Shown piece after piece: positions 33,001 through 44,430 of a DNA stretch of 64,000 nt. The stretch is from NCBI RefSeq assembly GCF_019279795.1, contig NC_056740.1, positions 231,386,297-231,450,296 on the forward strand, in the 5' to 3' direction. Positions within the stretch are counted from its first letter, which is position 1. Each line of letters begins with the position of its first letter. The stretch is from Protopterus annectens. Its lineage: Eukaryota; Chordata; Ceratodontiformes; Protopteridae. The translations under genes and the position numbers were made by a program. The notes under the pieces are model-generated. The model searched no databases, was not told where the DNA came from, and saw nothing but the letters and a program-made list of their open reading frames with translations.

Positions 33001-35687
33001 TGTTGGAGATTGTGCCATCACAAAAACCAAAATCATGAGCAAGATAATTTATAATATTGCCTTGCTGTTTCGGAGAGTGCTAATATTCCTATTTCTAGTG
33101 TTTTCCTCACCTTGACTTATTTCAGTGAATTTTTTTGCCACTCTATTTGAGGTCATGGGGATCAGTGATCTGTTATGCCCTTCGGTGATTATAATGCCCC
33201 TCTTCCGAGCCTGGTCCCGTTCTGGAGGAATATCTCAGTTGCCATGAATCCTAGCAAAGTCTTTGTTTGCCAAGGCGTATTGACTGTCAAGGATCTTGCA
33301 TGTATTGTCAGGAACTGCTGAGGATCTCCCATTTTTGTTGGTGGGAGTGGTACTTTTTACTTCCTAAGTTAGGCTGTTCTGCACACTTGTTGCTGTGTCT
33401 CTTCTCTGCTCTGCTGTCAGAGCACGTCATGACAATTAGTTCCCAGTAGAGGCAGGATGGCGACGTAGCTGTGACTGGGTTAGCAGTCCTATTGAGGGTT
33501 TTTTGTCCATCACTGCGGAACTTCCTCTTTTGCAGTCCTAAAGATCTTTCAGCAAGCGTACTTTTTCTCTAGGGCACTTTGGTTGTATGGCAAGGGAGTA
33601 ATGCAAGGATTTTTTTGTCCCAGTAAATCAGTCTCTTCCAGGTGCAGTACAGGGATCGTCCTTTCCTCCTTCCCTTTTGCCCTCAGTATTTTTTTGTCAT
33701 AGTTTAGATCCTTTTTCTCCTGGTTCCTTCTGGTGTGTGTGTTGTGTGTGTGCTGTTATAGTGCTCTGAAGTCCCAAGAGTGGTGCAGTGTGATGAAAGG
33801 GTTGGTTCAGGTTAAGTTAGGTGGTAGTTCATCTATCAGTGCCCTTGGAGTTGGGGGATTTTACTTCCCATCACTCTAGTTGGCGAGGGTGAGTATTTGG
33901 TTCTTTGTGCCAATTAATATCTGCCTGCTTGTCTGGTCTGCCCTTATTTAGGAGTAGCTACCTCGATTATATTTTAGGTATGTGCAGTACAGCCCTCTGT
34001 AGGCTCATAATGCCCCCTTCCCAGGCAGTTTTCCCTGTCCATAATTCTGTAGTCAACATCTTCTGTTTAGATGTTCCCTTATAATCACTGTTTTGCTTAT
34101 CTTTATGGGGTTGTTGAGCTCATCCCCCATATGGTTTTATTGCTGAGAATGTGCAACCAAAAGTCCTAGAAAGGAGGTCCTTGATTTTACATATAACATA
34201 TTCTTACACAATTGATTTATGAAGGCAGAGCTCCCTGATGTTTCAGGAGTACCGTCCATCTCTGTTCCTGTTGGTGGGACATTGCTTCAGCCAGCCCTGG
34301 CTGCCACATTTCCTTTAGTCAGACAGTTTTATCACTTGTTAGCAAAGTAAGTGTTAAAATCTTTGCTTTTGAATTGCAGGTGGGTACTTGCCTGCAGCCA
34401 GGGTATGAACTGGAGTCACAGATGAGCACTTTTACATTGTCACTATTTGACATCACTATGTAGTCATAGGCATGCATCTGTCCCAGAGTGGGATAGCTTC
34501 TCGAAAATAGATGTCAATTTCTCACTGCCAGAGAGGAGATACCACTGTAGACCAGGACATAAACCACAGGATCTCTCTGAGGTCCCTTTTCAGTCATCAA
34601 ACAATGCAGTAGTTTACTTATTTATTTACCTTTGTTGATAGGTAGTATCCCTTCACTGGAGTGGTTTTCTGCATACTTGGCTAATTGTTCCTTCTTTTTT
34701 GTGCTTGTTGAAAATCTACCTGATATATGGTAGAAGACGTACTTTTCTGTACAGACACCTTTCCACTGTCACCTGTAAATATATTATAACATGACTGATC
34801 AGCACTGCTGTCAATGGTATGCCAGTCTAAGTAGTAATTCTCCTTTATTAGTCATGGATTTCACTTAGCAGTTTGTGCATCAGGTTATTGTTTTAACCAG
34901 ACTACCACTTCAGAAGTTTATACTCAGGCTAGTTCATCTGTTTTGTTAATTTCTTAACATCTGCTGTTGAGTTGACTTGACATAAGGTGCAGTGAATGAC
35001 ACATAAATGAAATCAAGAGATATTTTGTTTTTCTATCTTTTATTTTAAAGTCATGAAAACTACAGTTAAAATCTTTCTCACCAACGAAACGTGTCAGGCA
35101 CAGTTATTTCATTAATGCACTTAATGTAGTAATGAAATAATTATGCTGCAGATTAAAAAATAGCCAGCTCTGCTTGCATAGGGGAGAGAAAACACTTACT
35201 ATGAACCAGATGATCTGATTTTGATAAGAGTTTCAGGCATTTGTTGGAGTTGATGTGGGAGAGGAGTGTAATGACTAGGCTTAATCTGCTGATGTTTGTT
35301 TATTTTTTTGGGGGGGAGGGCATGTGGTCTTCAAGAGGGTCAGGGCTGCTTCTCTACATGTGAAGACATGGACACGAGTCACAAGTGCTCACTGCATGTA
35401 AGAGCCTTAGATGCCAACAGTCATGCACAAGACTAGAGCTTAAAGGTAAATGGCAGTACTCCTAATGCACTCCGCCTTACCCCAAGGGATCTTCAGGAAA
35501 ATATGGGTCATAGGGGCCTCATCCGTGGGAAGGAATGGGTAAGTAAAATAGCCAGGCCAGACTGTTTGACGGACAGAGGGAGGTCTGAAGCAAAAATAAA
35601 AAAAGAAAGATGGCTGGCAAATCTGTGGCCGGCAACAATGTGAGTCAAACACATCAGACACTGGTTGTTCTGGAAAACCAGTTCTGG
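33001..35687. other. Long non-coding stretch, no gene recognised
   Basis: Intron-like sequence. A (TG)n-like run at about 33733 and a G run near 35310 are the only simple repeats. GC-richer parts near 33180-33480 and 34440-34600 could be old repeats that I cannot name. Confidence 0.4.
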
Positions 35688-35872
35688 ATGTTCTTCGTGT
35701 TTCACTGTTGCAGTCATCACATTTTGGTTATCTGCTTGCAGTAGCCCTCAGTCGGCCTGATTATCAAAGTCGTGGGTCCTGCGTCGGTTGCTGTCTCATC
35801 TTCCATGATGTCAGGTAGTCTGGGGTATAAAGCATGCAGCCAACACCATTACATCAGTTTTTCCTTGCCGTG
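35688..35872 (+). repeat. DIRS-D left inverted terminal repeat
   Basis: Pairs with about 46152-46345. Shared blocks include CACTGTTGCAGTCATCACAT, GTATAAAGCATGCAGCC and CACCATTACATCAG. Confidence 0.9.
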
Positions 35873-36005
35873 GCATGCCCGAAGCAGAAGCAGTTCGCAA
35901 GCTCCCGTTGGCCGACTCCTGAAATTTTCGTTTTCGAGTTTCAGATCCGAAGTCTTCAACTAAGCTAAGTACCCAGTTGGGGAACCTTTTTCTTGCTCTA
36001 AACCG

Positions 36006-37700
36006 ATGTTAGTAAAAGTTAACAATTGTATTTCTTGTGGAAAGCAAATACCTCATAAAGATTTTAATTCGTACTGCTTTCCTTGCTTAGGCCCATACCA
36101 CGACGTACCTCGCTGCCTTATTCAAACCTCGTACTATTCGTCGTCGGTTCATTTATGCATCTAAATATTTTGGTACTCTGTTCAATTATCCAAAAATGGC
36201 TTCAGTAAGCCACCTGACTACTGACATTCCGAAAAAATGCAAAGATAAAGACAGAGACAGACCGCATAGGTCCAAAGCTGCCGACGACGCTTCTTTTAAG
36301 CTAGTCACCAGTTCGCCGGTACTCAGTGAGGCACTTTCGCAACCCCTGATACCCGCTACTTCAGATCGCAGGCCTCTACTGAGACCCATTCGGAATCCGG
36401 TATGCCGCGAGATGCTTCTTCGACTGTGGAACCTGCAGATGTTTCTACCTTGGATGGGTCCGGAGCTGCTGTGCAGGCACCGGCTTCTGAGGGTGTATTT
36501 AGGCCTACTGACTTGCATATTAAACTGATGCCATCATCTTCAAGGCCTAAAACTCGATCCATGCCTAGAAAACTGACACCCAGACCACATGTTCAGGCCC
36601 CTATGCCTAAAAACCAAATGATAAGAATGACTGAAGACCTTATTACTCTAATCAGGGGAAGCCACCCTTCCCCCTCCAAGAGACCTAGGACTGATTTTCC
36701 TTCAGATTCTTCTGATCAGGACTCTGAAGTTTCTGTTTTCTCTGATGACCAGGATTTGCCCTTATCTACCTATGAGGATTCTGATGCAGAGGACTTCATT
36801 CCCTCTGCTTCCCCCCAGAGAATTTCTCTTTTGGTGAAACCTTGCATTCCCTTAGGGAGCATTTTCGCTGGGAAAGCCAGGATTACTCTGACTCCAAAAA
36901 GAGGCTTAGCGAATTCTTACTCCTGCCTCAACACAGGCCTTTAGCTATCTCTCCTGTACTGGACATTGTAGATGATGCCTTCTCAGAATCTAGCCTGGCC
37001 CCTGACTCTACCTCCTGCTCCCAGAAAACCTGATGGGTATTTCATGGTACCTGACTCTCACATGTTCCTCTTTAAAAATACTACTGTGGAATCCTAAGAC
37101 CTTTTCACAGGGACCCAAGGGCATTAAGGCTACTACTGCCAAAATCCTACCCCCCTCTGATAGAGATTCTAGGGCGCTGGATAGATGGGGTAAGAAGGTA
37201 TACACTTCTGCAACCTTGGCCATTAGGGCCTTAAACTGCCAGATTCATATGTTAAAGTATCAGCAGCATATTATTGGATTGCTTAAACAGAAAATAATGT
37301 TGACTCCTGACTGTGCTGAAATTAAAGATTTACAGGATTTAATGCATTCTGCTGAACAAGTTAGAAAACATACTTTGCAATGTGGTTTTGATTCATTACA
37401 GGCATCTTGCAGGGCTGCTGTCACTTGGTCTGTACTTAGAAGGCATGCTTGGCTTAAGGAGCAATCTTTGCCAGATCATGTTAAAGCTAAATTACTGGAT
37501 GCTCCCTTAAACCAAGACCGCCTGTTTGGCAACAAAGCAGTAGTAGTACTTAAAAGATAGATGAAAAAGCTAAATCTGTGCAAACCGTTAAAGATTTCCT
37601 GCAAGTACAGCTTCCCAGGTTTAGTAGGCATTGGCCCTCTAAGAATTGGTCCTTCCCTGCCTCTTCCAGGCCTTCTCAGTCCAAACCCAGAACCAGCAGA
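36006..37700 (+). pseudogene. DIRS-D Gag (frameshifted)
   Basis: The start at 36006 gives MLVKVNNCISCGKQIPHKDF, then YCFPCLGPYH, a cysteine/histidine cluster that probably binds zinc and nucleic acid. A Ser/Pro-rich region follows, then an acidic stretch (36700-36800). The conserved block DRDSRALDRWGKKVYTS at about 37160 leads into helical sequence (RALNCQIHMLKYQQ, RRHAWLKEQSLPDHVKAKLL). The coding changes frame several times (near 36120, 36400, 36830 and 37030). Gag-like role is inferred from position and the similar proteins in DIRS-E and DIRS-G. Confidence 0.75.
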
Positions 37701-37741
37701 ACACTCAGGCATCAGTCCTAAGGTACTCACAGGCCTAAGCA

Positions 37742-38440
37742 GTGGGGGGGCTCCCACTTCCAAAGCAGGGAGTAGTAAGACTCCCCCCTATGGTGAACTG
37801 TCTCAAGTACTTAACTTTAAACCTTCCAAGCCCTGCTCAACTGACTGTTCCTTTAGGGGGAAAGATTGCCCTGCATGCAAATAATTGGGAACTCATTACA
37901 GTTTCCCAAGGATACAGATTCCACTTCCACTTCGTACCAACCCCAAACGGTTGGCCAGACCTACCCCCAAATCAGTGGGCAGAGGCTCAAAAGCAAGTTC
38001 TCTCTCTTTTAAGCATCAGGGCTATTCAACCTGTCCCAGAAGAAGAATGGGGACAAGGTTTCTACTCAAGACTTTTCCTGGTACCCAGAAAAAACATTTT
38101 CTGGCGTTCTATCCTGGACCTGTCTATCCTAAACACATTTTTGGTAATCCCAATATTCAAGATGCTAACTCTTTATCATCTGCTTCCCATGCTAGGCAAA
38201 GATGCCTGGTTGGCAACACTGGATTTAAAGGTACCTGCACATCCCAATAAGGGAATCTTGCAGAAGATACCTACACTTCAAAGCGGGCTACATGCACTAT
38301 CAGTTCTCTGCACTGCCTTTTGGCTTATCTACTGCGCCCAGGGTATTCACAAAGTGCCTAGCTCCAGTCATTGCATTTTGCAGACAAAGAAATATTCAAA
38401 TATACCCATATCTGGATGATTGTCTAATTCAGGCAGAAAG
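37742..38440 (+). pseudogene. DIRS-D reverse transcriptase (one frameshift in the palm)
   Basis: Motifs: GQGFYSRLFLVPRKN, SILDLSILNTFLVIP, MLTLYHLLPMLGK and WLATLDLK with the first catalytic Asp. A frameshift directly after LDLK moves the rest to another frame, where FSALPFGLSTAPRVFTKCL and the intact catalytic YPYLDDCLIQA (about 38405) are readable. Apart from this the palm is well preserved. Confidence 0.85.
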
Positions 38441-39650
38441 CCAGACATATTATTAAATCATCTGTCATTTGTAAAGAAATTGCTGACGTCTTTGGGGTAC
38501 ACCATAAACGAAAAGAAATCACATCTTGTACCCTGCCAACAAATTGTATTCCTGGGAGGAAGCTTGAATGCAACTTCCCAGATGACCTACCTCACACCAG
38601 AGAAACAAATTCAATTGACAGTCTACATAAAACTACTGGCCACCAAGACCCAGCTATCTGCAAGGAAAATACTGCAAGACCCGGGGTTCATGGCCTCTTG
38701 CATTCTACTAATTCCATATGCAAGACTGCATATGCGGAAACTACAATGGTATCTAAAAAGCCTATGGTGTCAATATTCTCAGCATCTAGAAACAATGATT
38801 CCTGTCATACCTTGTCTACAGATAGTTTCTTTGGTGGGCAGAGGCCTGCCACCAAAACAAGGGACTGCCATTCACTTTATCCTCTGCCGTCCAAACCCTA
38901 ACAACAGACGCATCAGACTATGCATGGGGGGCTCACTTGGCAGGGCAGTGCATTCAAGGCAAATGGAACCCAAATGAAATGCACTTGCATATCAATCAAA
39001 AATAAATGTTAGCTGTACAGAATGCTCTGACAGCCTTTAAGGACCACATTCTTCCAGAACAATTACTGGTAGAAATGGACTGTTTGTGGTACATAAACAA
39101 GCAGAGGGGAACCCACTCGTACCCTCTCTGCAGACTGGCCATGGCTCTGTAGAACACAGCCTTGAGCTACCAAGTGCACCTACAGGCTCAATTCCTGCCA
39201 GAAAAGCTAAATACACTGGCAGATGACCTAAGCAGAAATCTCATGGACCCACACGAGTGGAAACTAGAACCAAAGATATTCAACATTTTGAGAAACAAAT
39301 GGGGAGCCCAGAGATAGACCTGTTTGCCTCCCCCCAGAACTACCATTTGGACAAATTCTGCACCAGGACTCCCCACAAACAAGCTTGGAAAGTGGATGCC
39401 CTGTCCTTCACCTGGAAAAACCTATCAGTTTATGCCTTTCCCCCTCTGCCTCTCCTCTCCAAGGTACTACTAAAGATCAAACAGGACAAACCAAGGACAC
39501 TATAGATGGCACCAGACTGGCTGCGCCAACACTGGTACCCTCTCTTGCACAGTGTGTCACTGCTGGCACCATGGCACTTGCCTCAGACCCCTGCCAGATT
39601 CTGCACCCACAACTTCAAACCCTGAACCTGGCAGCCTGGCTAATTACCTG
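38441..39650 (+). pseudogene. DIRS-D RNase H and methyltransferase-like region
   Basis: Begins with the connection (LTSLGYTINEKKSHLVPCQQ, ASCILLIPYARLHMRKLQW). RNase H shows LTTDASDYAWGAHLAG, LHINQK followed by a TAA, and CLWYINKQRGTHSYPLCRL. The expected TDNTTVMWYINKQ is altered at its catalytic Asp (VEMDCLWYINKQ). The tail has LADDLSRNLMDPHEWKL and, in another frame, a decayed YAFPPLPL segment. Stops at about 39003, 39150 and later confirm decay. Confidence 0.8.
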
Positions 39651-40692
39651 ATCTCTCCATTACCATCCCTCAGTAAGCAAGTGATGGATGTCATCCTGGA
39701 GGCAAGGAGGCCTAGTACTAGAAAATCCTTTTCTGAAAAATGGAAAAGATTCTGTTCCTGGAGCCAGACTCAGGGGATGGGCACAGCAGCGCCCAATTTA
39801 CCCCATATTCTTCAGTTCTTAACTGAGATGCTTCACAAGGGCCTTTCCTTTTCCTTAATCAAAATTCATGCCTCAGCCATTTCAGCTCATTACAATACAT
39901 AACCACGCCTCTTCTCTCATCTACTGCTGAAGCAGTTCCTCAGAGGGGCCACAAACTTAAGACCACCCAGGAGAGCCCCTACTCCAGCCTGAGACCTTAA
40001 CTTTGTATTGGAAAAGCTCACTCTACCTCCCTTTGAGCCAGCTGCAAATGCAGACTTGAAATTCCTTTCTTGGAAAGCAGCTTTCCTTCTAGCCATCACT
40101 TCAGCAAGAAGGGTGTCTGAATTACAGGCCCTTATAGCAGTGGAGCCTTTCATCATCTTTCATGCTGACAGGTTGTCCCTTAGGACCAATACCTCTTTCA
40201 TGCCCAAGTTGGTATCCAGTGTGGCCCTTAATCAGTCCATTCATTTGCCAATCTTCTTTTCTAATCCACAGAACAAAGGGGAACGAATACTGCAGTCCTT
40301 GGACGTGCACAGACAACTTAGATTTTACTTGGACAGGACTAAGCTTCTCAGGAAATCTGAACAGCTGCTGGTTGCATTTGCTACAGGGGCAGAGGGGGAA
40401 GGCCATTTCAAAGCAAACCATTTCTAAGTGGATAGGCCATTGCATTCATTTCTGCTATAAGCATCATGGAAAACCTACCCCACAGGGGATAAGACCATAT
40501 TCAACCAGGGCTGCATCTACTTCTACAGCCTTTCTCAGAGGTGTCCCTACCAGGGACATCCTAGAAGCTGCTACCTGGAGTTCTGTACATACCTTCACCA
40601 AACATTACCACTTGCCAATTTTTTCTAAATCCAGAGCTGGATTTGCCACTGCAGTCTTGCAGGGCCTTAAAGCTGGTCCTAATGCTATCTAA
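39651..40692 (+). pseudogene. DIRS-D tyrosine recombinase
   Basis: The DNA-binding N-terminus is readable (DVILEARRPSTRKSFSEKW, LIKIHASAISAHYNT), then a TAA at 39900-39902 and a TGA near 39990. The catalytic part has the first arginine (SARRVSELQAL) and, after a frameshift near 40390, RPYSTRAASTS and KHYHLPIFSKSRAGF. The histidine of the HxxR box is changed to Tyr, while Arg and the nucleophilic Tyr are kept. It ends in TAA at 40690. Confidence 0.85.
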
Positions 40693-40733
40693 TTACCTCC
40701 TCCCATCCTTAGCTTTGGGAATCTGCCCAAATG

Positions 40734-40766
40734 TGATGACTGCAACAGTGAAACACAAATAACGTA
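40734..40766 (+). repeat. DIRS-D internal complementary region, left half
   Basis: AATGTGATGACTGCAACAGT is the reverse complement of the DIRS-D left end at about 35702-35725. The region is cut here by DIRS-E and continues at 45951. Confidence 0.85.
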
Positions 40767-40940
40767 GTACAGATGTCCTTCAAGAATGCAACTGCAGTCA
40801 TAACATGTGGGTTGTCCTGCCTCAGGCAGCCCTCGGCCGGATTCCAAAGTCTGGGTCCCTGATGTCGCATTTCTCTCTGACGCCAGAGCTGGAGTACATA
40901 AGCATCAGCAGACGCCATTTTCTTCAGTCTTTCTTGGCAG
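40767..40940 (+). repeat. DIRS-E left inverted terminal repeat
   Basis: Bases from 40788 pair with 45762-45915. Shared blocks are GCAGTCATAACATGTGGGTT, GGATTCCAAAGTCTGGGTCC and CGCCATTTTCTTCAGT. The outermost GTAC...GATGTCCTTCAAGAATGC pairs with the internal complementary region at 45515-45549. Confidence 0.92.
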
Positions 40941-41000
40941 AAGCAGTTCGCAAGTGCCGGTCGGTCAGCTCCTGTATTCTTTTTCTTGCCTCAGCCGATG

Positions 41001-42592
41001 TCAGAAATTACTGAAAAGTTAACAATTGTCTATCTTGTGGTAAACAAATACCTCATAAGGATTTCCACTCTTACTGTCTACCTTGCCTTGGCCCAGAACA
41101 CGGCGTCTCGGCCTGTGTAGCCTGTGCTCGCTTCAACGAAGACAAATTTGCTTACACCATGCCGGAACTTCCAACTCCCAAGAAGCTTAAAAACGGAACA
41201 GACATCCTCGTGTCTACCACCGACTCCAACTCTGATTCCGGACATCACTCCGACGCCAGTTATCGATTTTCCTCCGGATACCGAAACCAAGAAAATGCCC
41301 GAGACCATTGCTGTAGACAAGGTCACTCCTGCACGTGGAGCTGCCAGGCCTCCTATGGCCATGTCTATTAAGGCCTACACTAGGGCTAAGGCAGCCAGCA
41401 AAACAAAGCATATTACTACTAAAACCTTACCTCAGCCTACTCCAGAGACACAAATTATGTCTATGGCTGCTGACTTAATTTCTATGATTAGAGGTTCACA
41501 GGCCCATCCTGAGAGAGGATCCCAGCCTCCTTCTGATAAAAGGCCCTGGGTTGAACCCTCTGACCCTATCCCTTCAGATGAAGATTCTGAGGGCTCTGTC
41601 CACTCTGATAGCCAGGAAGAGCTCTTCCAGACCTATGAGGACTTGGATGCAGAGGATTCCATCCCCTCGGCCTCCCCTCCTGAGGATATTTCTTTTGGGG
41701 AAGTTCTGCATACCATGAGGGAACATTTCAAGTGGCAAGGACAGGAATATTCTGATTCCAGGAACCAGCACAGGCCCTTAGCTATTCCTCCTGTACTTGA
41801 TGTTTTGGATGATTTATATTCTGACTCTAGTGCTACCCCTGACTCTCTTCCTCTGGCTCCAGCCAAGCCAGACAGGTATTCAGAAACACATTCCCATTTA
41901 TTCAGGGCCCATTCTGCTGATTTGGAAACTATTTCACAGGGGCCTAAATGAGTTTCTGCTTCCACCTCTAAAAATCCATTGCCCTCCAACAGGGACGCTA
42001 GGTCATTAGAGAGATGGGGCAAAAAGGTTTACACATCCACTACCTTATCTATGAGAGCTTTGAATTGCCTTTTTCATATGTTACAATATCAGGATTTCCT
42101 GTTAGAAGATTTACAAAAAACATTAGCCACTCCTGATCCTTTAGACAGGAAGGCTTTGCAGGAAGCTGTACATAACACTCAACAAGTAAGCAATCACTTC
42201 CTGCAGTGTGGATATGATGCACTGGAAGCTTCATGTAGGGCAGCTATGACAGGGGCAGTCATTCGTAGGCATGCATGGTTAACAGATCAACCTCTACCAG
42301 ATCATGTAAAGGCAAAACTTCTGGATGCACCCTTGGAAAAGAGCAAGTTTTTGGTGCTAATGCTAAGGATGTGTTAAAGACCATCGAAGAAAAAGCAAAA
42401 TTGGTTCAGACGGTGAAAGATTTCCTCCAGGTTCAACCCCCTAGATTCAGTAGGAATTGGCCTTCAAAAAACTGGTCCTTTCCAAATCCAGAAAAGTTTC
42501 AAAGGGGTAAAACAGCCTTACAGGGGACGACAATGGCAGCCAGGAAACCAAAGAAGTGGGTTTCACCTGCCCCACAGCCACAATCTCAATGA
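41001..42592 (+). pseudogene. DIRS-E Gag (few frameshifts)
   Basis: The N-terminal cysteine/histidine cluster (LSCGKQIPHKDFHSYC, LPCLGPEHG, CVACARFNEDKF) is readable around 41030-41150, with a frame change near 41010. A 276-residue open frame (41124-41951) has a Thr/Pro/Lys-rich part, an acidic part (SDEDSEGSVHSDSQEE), then ISFGEVLHTMREHFKWQGQE. The next frame (41979-42377) has RDARSLERWGKKVYTSTTL and RALNCLFHMLQYQDF. The C-terminal region is Lys/Pro-rich. Gag role is inferred from order and similarity among the DIRS copies. Confidence 0.8.
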
Positions 42593-42599
42593 CTTTCCT

Positions 42600-43590
42600 C
42601 TACTTCTGCCTACCAGGGAACAAATAGAAGCTCCCTTGGTCGGGAAATTATCTTTGTTTGCAGAAAATTGGCACAGACTGACAAAGGACAAATGGATTTT
42701 GGACATTATAGACCGAGGCTACAGGTTCCATTTTCATACCTTGCCAAGAAAACAAGGCATTCCAAACCTGCCACAAAACCAGAGGGCATAGGCTATCAAG
42801 CAAATCACTCTGCTGACTCAAATGAAAGCAATAGAAAAAGTTCTACAACAAGAACAAGGCCAGGGGTTTTACTCAAGACTGTTCCTTGTTCCAAGGAAAG
42901 AATCTCAATGGAGACCAATACTGGACTTGTCCGCATTAAACACCTTTCTCATAGTACCAAAGTTCAAAATGCTGACTCTACAGCAACTCCTTCCCATGCT
43001 GGGCAAGGGGTCTTGGCTGATTACTCTGGACCTCAAGGAGGCATACCTGCATGTCCCTATCAGACACAGCTGCAGAAGATACCTCAGATTTCTTGCAGGG
43101 CCAGAGCATTATCAATTCTCAGCATTGCCATTTGGCTTATCTACAGAGTATTCACAAAATGCCTGGCTTCAGTAATTGCTCATTGCAGGCTCCAGGGGAT
43201 ACAAATTTACCCAATTGATGTTGACAAAAACTTGGACTATGTCATACAAGCTCTGGGATACACAGTCAACTTCCAAAAGTCAAGACTGCAGCCATCCCAG
43301 CAAATAATTTTCTTAGATGCCAAACTAGACACAGCCTCTCAAATGGCCTACCTGACAGAAGGCAAGCAAGAGAAGTTAACTCATTATTTCAAAGGTTTAG
43401 CAAAACTCACCCAGATGACTGCAAGGAGATTCCTACAGGCCCTGGGTTACATAGCATCCTGCATTCTCCTGGTTCCATTAGCAAGACTACACATGAGAAA
43501 GCTTCAATGGTACCTAAAAAGCGTTTGGTCTCAACACAGCAACAACTTGGAGACAACCATACCGCTCATTCCATGCCTACAAAAGGAATT
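42600..43590 (+). pseudogene. DIRS-E reverse transcriptase lacking the YLDD box
   Basis: The frame 42822-43175 has GFYSRLFLVPRKESQW, LDLSALNTFLIVP, WLITLDLKEAYLHVPIR (first catalytic Asp) and FSALPFGLST. A small deletion removes APR and shifts the frame to VFTKCLASVIAHCRLQGIQI. There YPYLDDCLLQGDN of DIRS-G is replaced by YPIDVDKN: a second deletion has removed both catalytic aspartates of the YxDD box. LGYTVNFQKSRLQPSQQI and ASCILLVPLARLHMRKLQW follow intact. This RT cannot be active. Confidence 0.88.
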
Positions 43591-44430
43591 CCTATGGTGG
43601 GCCTCGGTGAGCCAGGCAAACACAGGTATGTCATTCAAAAACCACAGATAACACAGACCATGACCACAGACGCCTCAGACCTTGGATGGAGGGCGCACAT
43701 GGAAGGCAAGTGTATACAAGGACAGTGGTCTCCAAAGGAAACACATCTGCATATAAACCAAAAGGAAATGCTGGCAGTAATGCATGCCATCGAGGCCTTT
43801 CAACACCAACTTCAGCAAGGCCATTTACTGATATGGACAGACAACACCACTGTGATGTGGTATATAAACAAGCAAGGGGGCACCCACTCTTACCCCCTTT
43901 GCAGACTGACAATGCATCTTTGGGAAAAATCACTGAGCCTAAACATCCAGTTACAATCCCAGTTTGTTCCAGGCAAAGACAATGTGTTGGCGGACAGCCT
44001 AAGCAGGAATTTCACAGATCCACATGAGTGGAGGTTACATCCGAAGGTCTTCACACAGCTCACTTCGATATGGGGCAGGCCAGAAGTGGACCTGTTTGCC
44101 TCTCACCTCAACCACCTTCTACAAAAATTCTGCACAAGGACATACCATCCAAAAGCTTGGAAAATAGATGCTCTCTCATTCATCTGGAACTTCCTAACAA
44201 TCTATGCATTCCCACCTCTGCCACTGATGACCTCAGTATTATTGAAGATCAAAGCAGAGAGACCCAAGGGAATCATAATAGCCCCGGATTGGCCAAGACA
44301 ACACTGGTATCCACTACTCACCAGGAGGTGGGCCCTTCCCCTATGGCCTCTACTTTTGACTCAACACAATTTCGAAACAGTGCATCCAAACCTTCAGACA
44401 CTGCAGCTAACAGCCTGGGAGATCCCATAA
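43507..44430 (+). CDS. DIRS-E RNase H and methyltransferase-like region (open)
   Basis: A 307-residue open frame that would be the C-terminal half of the RT polyprotein. RNase H: MTTDASDLGWRAHMEGKC (first Asp), LHINQKEMLAVMHAIEAFQ (Glu) and IWTDNTTVMWYINKQGG (Asp), then FVPGKDNVLADSLSR. The tail contains PEVDLFASHLNHLLQKFC, AWKIDALSFIW, IYAFPPLPLM and IIAPDWPRQHWYPLL. This is the region of DIRS polyproteins compared with Dam-type N6-adenine methyltransferases, where FPPL would take the place of NPPF/DPPY. It ends in TAA at 44428, and the recombinase continues in the same frame. The start at 43507 is only the first ATG after the RT join. Confidence 0.85.
   Translation: MVPKKRLVSTQQQLGDNHTAHSMPTKGIPMVGLGEPGKHRYVIQKPQITQTMTTDASDLGWRAHMEGKCIQGQWSPKETHLHINQKEMLAVMHAIEAFQHQLQQGHLLIWTDNTTVMWYINKQGGTHSYPLCRLTMHLWEKSLSLNIQLQSQFVPGKDNVLADSLSRNFTDPHEWRLHPKVFTQLTSIWGRPEVDLFASHLNHLLQKFCTRTYHPKAWKIDALSFIWNFLTIYAFPPLPLMTSVLLKIKAERPKGIIIAPDWPRQHWYPLLTRRWALPLWPLLLTQHNFETVHPNLQTLQLTAWEIP

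Noticed and set aside
36196-36528. Gag start at 36196 in DIRS-D
   Set aside because: The conserved cysteine-containing N-terminus begins at 36006; the later ATG is in a shifted frame.
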